In this document: positions 25,641 through 29,505 of the stretch, one piece after another | Layout of the letters: every line of letters starts with the position of its first letter | Numbering within the stretch: the stretch's first letter is position 1 | Source of the DNA: a virus | Length of the DNA stretch: 29,505 bases | Virus record (IMG/VR): IMGVR_UViG_3300030085_004084 | Location: 1,899-31,403 of that record | Direction: 5' to 3' (one strand) | Translations under genes and position numbers: made by a program | The notes under the pieces: generated by a model | What the model was told of the DNA's origin: nothing | The model's database searches: none | Seen by the model: only the letters and a program-made list of their open reading frames with translations

Positions 25641-28616
25641 ATGCTTAATCCATATTTTCTCAATGGTTCTAAAAACGAACAGAGTTTAGTTCAGAGCCTT
25701 GTAAACGAACAACTCAAGATGTATGGGGTAGAGGTTTACTACCTCCCAAGACAATATGCAACTGAAAAGACAATAATTAAAGAGGTTATTGAGTCAAAAT
25801 TTGAACATGCCTATCCACTTGAAGCGTATGTGGATAGTTATGAGGGATTTGGTGGTCAAGGAACACTCTTGTCTAAGTTTGGTATCCAAGAGAAAGATGA
25901 TCTGACATTGGTCATTTCTAAGGAGAGATTCTCAGATTACATTTCACCTTTCATGAAAGACATCCCCAACATGAAGGGTGTCACACATAGACCAAGAGAA
26001 GGTGATCTTATTTGGTTCCCACTTGGTGAGAAACTGTTTGAAATCAAGTATGTTGAACATGAACAACCTTTCTATCAGTTAGAGAAGAACTATGTCTATC
26101 AACTGAGGTGTGAACTCTTCAGATATGAGGACGAAGTCATCGATACAGGTGTAGAGGATGTCGATGATGAGATTACAGAAGTCAGTACAGGATATACTCA
26201 AACTTTAACTGTTGTTGGTGTTGCGTCTGATGCTTTGGCTGCAGCTACTCTCTGTAGTGGTGGATCTGTAAAGGAAGTTTCCATCACCAATATGGGCAAT
26301 AATTACAATATTGCTCCTATTGTGGCATTCAGTTCAGCACCTTCTGGTGGTATCACTGCTACTGGTATTGCGACAATTACGACTGAATATGTTGGATGTA
26401 GTGGTCCAGGATCAGGAAAGGTTTCTGATATTCTCATAACCAATGCTGGTTGTGGATATACAGTAGCACCTAAGATTACACTCACAACTCCAAAGGGTTA
26501 TACTGGTTCTGGGGCTGCAGCTACTACAGGTATCAGTACAACTGGTTCAGTACATCTTGTTACTGTCACCTTTGGTGGTAGTGGTTACATCACTCCACCA
26601 TCAATTGGTATCTCTACACCGAAACATGTCGGAGCAGCTGCAACAGCTGTTCTTGGTCTCCCATCGCAAGCTGGAGCTGGTGTAAGTATCATTTCCGCAC
26701 CAATCAGTATCGGAGCTTCGGCATATTTGTTCCCACATGGAACAACTGGTGGTGTCTATTATAAGACAGCTCCAACTGTCACATTTGATCCCCCAACTGG
26801 AACTGGAAATGGAGCTCTTGGTTCAGCTACAATAGATGATCCTTCACTATATGGTGGAACTGTAAAGAGTCTGGCAATCACTACAGAAGGTAAGTTCTAT
26901 ACGGCAGCTCCAACAGTATCAATTAGTCACCCTGGTACATCATTTGTTTCGGCTACAGTGGGTATTGTCACCAGTGGTGGCGGTGGCAGTACAACAGATT
27001 ATTCAGAAGTCACCTTGAGTGGACTGTCACCATCTTCTTTCAACCAAACTTACGTTAGACAATCCACAGGATTTGTTCTTGATACTGGTACAGTTTCTAG
27101 TGGTAATGCTGTATTCCACGCTGATAGTAACTACTACTATTATGTGGCCTCAACTGGTTCTTTCCCAGACTCCAGAATGTTGATCTTCAGTGTAGAAGAT
27201 AACAGTTGGATGACTGTTTTTGACCTTAATGGCACTGATTTTACTGAAGGGAATGTATCAAACAATCAAGCAATTGGTTTCTCTGGTATCTTTGATGATG
27301 AAGTAACTTCCAGCAACACCACAGCAGATGGAAGAAATGTTCCAACTGCTAGTGGTAGTATTGTTTACGCTACTTCTGGTGGTGGAGGAGGAGGTGGTGT
27401 CACTGGAGCAATCGATCCATCACTAACAGCATTCTCTACAACAGGAAGAGCATACACAACAGCTCCAACTGTTGCCATCACCACATCTGGGACAATGGTA
27501 GCCCCATCAGTACAGGCTGTTGGTATTGCTACAATCCATCCAATCACAGGTATTGTTACTGCAATCTCATTCAATCCATCGGATCCTTGGGCTGTTGGAA
27601 CTTCAGCGACCATTGGTGCTGGTTACACTGTTGCACCTAATATCAGTTTCTCTGGAAGTCCCTCACCAGTTCAAGCCACAGCAACGGCTACAGTGTCTAC
27701 CGCTGGTACGGTCACAGCACTCTCTATTGGTAATAGTGGATTTGGTTACAACTCTACTCCTACTGTTTCTATCTCTGCTCCAGCTGGTGTCACCACACAA
27801 TTCACAGCAACTGGTATTGCAACGATAAGATTTGACTCAATCAGTACGGTTGGAACAATTGGTATCGGTTCAACAGTTATCACTGGAATCAACACCACCA
27901 ACATGATTGTGGGTGATAGAGTCAGACTTGGAACTGGATATGATTCTCACCTTCCAGAGGTCCAAACCTTCCCAGATCCTACTCACATAACTGGTATTGG
28001 TGCTTCTACTCTGTTTATCAGTCAAACCACAACTAACGTTGGAATTGCAACAACGACAATTGAGGTTGGTATTCAGAACTGTGGTATTGTCACTGGTATC
28101 AGTATAACTTATGGTGGTGGTGGATATGTGACTCCACCTACAGTCACTATCACTAATGACACTGGTGAGAAGAATTATGTTGATGAGGTTGTTGGTGTAA
28201 ACACAGCAACCGCTGGTTCTATCGTTGGTGCTTCAAGTACAGTATCATCCATATACATCATCAATAGTGGAACAAAATATGTTCTTACACCAGATGTTGT
28301 GGTTGGTGGTATTGGCAATACCAACGGTGGTTCTGGTTCATTCATCTTTAATGAAACTATAATTGGTTCCCAATCAGGAACTCAAGCTAGAGTCAAGAAC
28401 TGGAATTCTACAACTAATAGTTTGGAAATTTCTATTGTCACTGGTGACTTCATTGTGGGTGAGAGAATTGTCGGACAAGAGTCTGGAGCTGACTACATGA
28501 TTAGTCTGGTGACTGAAGACGACATAGTTGATACCTTCGCTGATAACGATACCTTTGAGACTGAGGCAGATAAAATCATAGACTTCAGTTCTGAGAACCC
28601 CTTTGGGATGCCTTAA
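25641..28616 (+). CDS. gp14: Neck protein gp14 with a large beta-repeat insertion
   Basis: Residues 1-180 are a recognisable gp14 domain: MYGVEVYYLPRQY at 27-39 (T4: MRGVECYYVPREY), AYVDSYEGF at 62-70 (T4: AYLNSFEGY), GDLIWFP at 121-127 (T4: GDLIYFP) and PFYQL at 143-147. The last residues (SSENPFGMP) parallel the T4 end (ESSPFDNDFMD). Between them lie about 700 extra residues, making the protein 991 aa against 256 in T4. The insertion holds about ten GxGYxxxPxVxI-type repeats, a non-repeat cassette at residues 450-580 bracketed by Gly4 and Gly7 linkers, and two GExIxGxxSGA modules just before the C-terminus. gp14 stacks below gp13 at the head-tail joint, so the insertion should project outwards from the neck (inferred). 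No canonical Shine-Dalgarno is visible before the ATG. Confidence 0.92.
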   Translation: MLNPYFLNGSKNEQSLVQSLVNEQLKMYGVEVYYLPRQYATEKTIIKEVIESKFEHAYPLEAYVDSYEGFGGQGTLLSKFGIQEKDDLTLVISKERFSDYISPFMKDIPNMKGVTHRPREGDLIWFPLGEKLFEIKYVEHEQPFYQLEKNYVYQLRCELFRYEDEVIDTGVEDVDDEITEVSTGYTQTLTVVGVASDALAAATLCSGGSVKEVSITNMGNNYNIAPIVAFSSAPSGGITATGIATITTEYVGCSGPGSGKVSDILITNAGCGYTVAPKITLTTPKGYTGSGAAATTGISTTGSVHLVTVTFGGSGYITPPSIGISTPKHVGAAATAVLGLPSQAGAGVSIISAPISIGASAYLFPHGTTGGVYYKTAPTVTFDPPTGTGNGALGSATIDDPSLYGGTVKSLAITTEGKFYTAAPTVSISHPGTSFVSATVGIVTSGGGGSTTDYSEVTLSGLSPSSFNQTYVRQSTGFVLDTGTVSSGNAVFHADSNYYYYVASTGSFPDSRMLIFSVEDNSWMTVFDLNGTDFTEGNVSNNQAIGFSGIFDDEVTSSNTTADGRNVPTASGSIVYATSGGGGGGGVTGAIDPSLTAFSTTGRAYTTAPTVAITTSGTMVAPSVQAVGIATIHPITGIVTAISFNPSDPWAVGTSATIGAGYTVAPNISFSGSPSPVQATATATVSTAGTVTALSIGNSGFGYNSTPTVSISAPAGVTTQFTATGIATIRFDSISTVGTIGIGSTVITGINTTNMIVGDRVRLGTGYDSHLPEVQTFPDPTHITGIGASTLFISQTTTNVGIATTTIEVGIQNCGIVTGISITYGGGGYVTPPTVTITNDTGEKNYVDEVVGVNTATAGSIVGASSTVSSIYIINSGTKYVLTPDVVVGGIGNTNGGSGSFIFNETIIGSQSGTQARVKNWNSTTNSLEISIVTGDFIVGERIVGQESGADYMISLVTEDDIVDTFADNDTFETEADKIIDFSSENPFGMP
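26277..28310 (+). repeat. GxGYxxxPxVxI beta-repeat array in gp14
   Basis: About ten diverged copies at protein level: ITNMGNNYNIAPIVAF (26283), ITNAGCGYTVAPKITL (about 26436), TFGGSGYITPPSIGIS (about 26568), VYYKTAPTVTF (about 26754), TTEGKFYTAAPTVSIS (about 26880), TGRAYTTAPTVAIT (about 27441), IGAGYTVAPNISFSG (about 27615), GNSGFGYNSTPTVSIS (about 27726), TYGGGGYVTPPTVTIT (about 28104) and INSGTKYVLTPDVVVG (about 28260). Spacing is uneven because other modules are inserted between copies. No long exact DNA repeats are apparent. Confidence 0.85.
26976..27398 (+). other. Glycine-linker-bracketed domain cassette in gp14
   Basis: Codons for Gly4-Ser (26976-26990, residues 446-450) precede and a run of seven glycines (27378-27398, residues 580-586) follows a segment of about 130 residues. 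That segment breaks the beta-repeat pattern. It contains LSGLSPSSFNQTYVRQSTGF, SNYYYYVAST, MLIFSVEDNSWMTVFDLNG and GFSGIFDDE, and is rich in Tyr, Phe and Trp. It looks like an independent globular domain. A surface- or sugar-binding role is only a guess from its aromatic content and exposed setting. Confidence 0.65.
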
Positions 28617-28618
28617 CT

Positions 28619-28625
28619 CTAAATA
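28619..28625 (+). promoter_or_regulatory. T4-type late promoter motif ahead of gp15
   Basis: CTAAATA, 22 bases before the gp15 ATG and just after the gp14 stop (28614-28616). It has the same core and spacing as the motifs before gp25 and gp13. Confidence 0.7.
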
Positions 28626-28647
28626 GTAGCAAATAAACACTAGACTG

Positions 28648-29505
28648 ATGTTTGAGTATTTCTATAATGAAATCTTCAGATCCGTAATTATCGGATTTGG
28701 ATCAATGTTTAATGGAATTGAGATTCAACACAAGAATGAGTCTGCAATCTTAAAGTTCCATTGGCATATGGACCTACTCAGAAGTTTCTTGCAAGAATCG
28801 AACAGCAAGCAAACTTGAACAAGTCAACTCAGATGTCTCTCCCAAGGATGTCATTTGAGTTTACTGATCTCCAATATGACCCAACCAGAAAGTCAACTCA
28901 AACACAACAGTTTGTAGTCAAGAATTCAAGTGGAAGTGAGATTAAGAAAGGATATGTTCCTGTCCCCTATAACATGACCATTCAGTTGTCGATCATGACA
29001 AAACTGAATGATGATATGTTGCAGATTGTTGAACAGATCTTACCTTACTTCCAACCCGCATACAATCTCCCAATCAACTTCTTAGGTGACTTCAAGGAGA
29101 AGAGAGATATCCCCATCCAACTTGAGGGTATTTCAATGGAAGATGATTATGAAGGTAACTTTGAAACGAGAAGAGCTCTTGTATATACTTTAACATTTAC
29201 AGCTAAGACGTTCCTGTTTGGTCCTCTATCCGATGTATCAGGTGATATTATCAAGAAAGTTACTGTTGGTTATGTTGCTGGTTCCGCAGGACCAGGTCTT
29301 AGAAATCCAGAAAGAGACCTCACATACAGAGTTGTACCAAGAGCTATCCAGGACTATGATGACAGTTATGTCACTACGATTGCTGAGGACATCGATCTGA
29401 CAGAAAAGGTTATCGAAGTCGCAGATGCATCTCAACTCTCAGCAGCATCATACATTCAAATCGGTAAAGAAGAGATGTATATTGAGAAGGTCTCTGGTAA
29501 CAAAC
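28648..29505 (+). CDS. gp15: Tail completion/sheath stabiliser protein gp15, frameshifted and 3'-truncated by window edge
   Basis: The ATG at 28648 gives MFEYFYNEIFRSVIIGFGSM (T4 gp15: MFGYFYNSSFRRYATLMGDL), up to NESAILK. The frame then runs into unrelated sequence and a TGA at 28816. In the -1 frame from 28755 the homology resumes at once: VPLAYGPTQKFLARIEQQA (T4: VPITYAS...), LPRMSFEFTDLQYDP, MTIQLSIMTKLNDDMLQIVE and QILPYFQP (T4: QILPYFQP). This second frame stays open to the window end. One base has therefore been lost, or a -1 slip is needed, near 28750-28755 (CTTAAAG). gp15 caps the tail tube and sheath and joins the tail to the gp13/gp14 neck; it is essential in T4. The C-terminal part beyond the T4 core ends in YIQIGKEEMYIEKVSGN, a module shared with the giant proteins. 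Identity is certain; the meaning of the frameshift is not. Confidence 0.88.

Noticed and set aside
28755-28772. Hairpin TCCAT...ATGGA after the gp15 shift site as a frameshift stimulator
   Set aside because: Only five base pairs and about two bases from the slip site, whereas known -1 stimulators are longer and usually 5-9 bases away; not sufficient to claim programmed frameshifting.
29218-29400. A 60-codon + strand frame inside the gp15 region
   Set aside because: It is in a different frame from the gp15 homology (which continues through 28755-29505), so it is a shadow.
1096-29435. Many open frames of 60-135 codons on the minus strand or in alternative frames inside gp6, the giants, gp8, gp13 and gp14
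   Set aside because: They lie wholly inside long, homology-supported genes, have low-complexity compositions dictated by the Gly/Thr/Ser/Val-rich coding strand, and lack gene context of their own.

Overview
The window reads as part of the late structural gene cluster of a T4-like myovirus, most probably a marine cyanophage (Synechococcus/Prochlorococcus type). The evidence is the order gp25 - gp6 - giant YHYH protein - gp8 - giant DUF4815 protein - gp13 - gp14 - gp15. Recognisable T4 baseplate and neck signatures are present, and gp55-type late-promoter motifs (CTAAATA / ATAAATA) stand ahead of gp25, gp8, gp13 and gp15. All genes are on the + strand, packed with almost no spacing. I see no tRNA, CRISPR, insertion sequence or host-derived metabolic gene.

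Layout. 1-393: 3' end of an unrecognised conserved-looking protein. 417-575: a 52-residue ORF with a Cys/His cluster. 604-1005: gp25, starting at GTG. 1007-2908: gp6. 2915-14917: a 4000-residue giant virion protein whose N-terminal ~225 residues sit where gp7/P2 gpI is expected and whose remainder is beta-rich modules plus one YHYH domain. 14960-16519: gp8 with an inserted beta-repeat. 16529-24145: a 2538-residue DUF4815 structural protein. 24142-24366: a 74-residue coiled-coil protein. 24356-24745: a 129-residue beta-sandwich-like protein. 24771-25634: gp13. 25641-28616: gp14, expanded about fourfold by repeats. 28648-29505+: gp15, disrupted by a -1 frameshift.

How they work together. gp25, gp6, the N-terminus of the giant protein and gp8 should form the baseplate wedge. 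The rest of the giant protein and the DUF4815 protein occupy the genome slot where T4 has gp9-gp12 and fibritin, so they are the best candidates for the outer baseplate and receptor-facing parts. gp13 and gp14 close the neck below the portal, and gp15 caps the tail.

The most striking feature is that several unrelated structural proteins share a small vocabulary of divergent beta-rich modules: a GxGYxxxPxVxI repeat, an HGFxxGExVxY...YYV repeat, an IGDE...H repeat and a GExIxGxxSGAxAxV repeat. gp14 in particular appears to have been turned into a neck decoration protein: about ten GxGY-type repeats plus a separate cassette bracketed by poly-glycine linkers. The second point to check is the frameshift in gp15, which is either a sequence error, a real lesion or a programmed -1 event.
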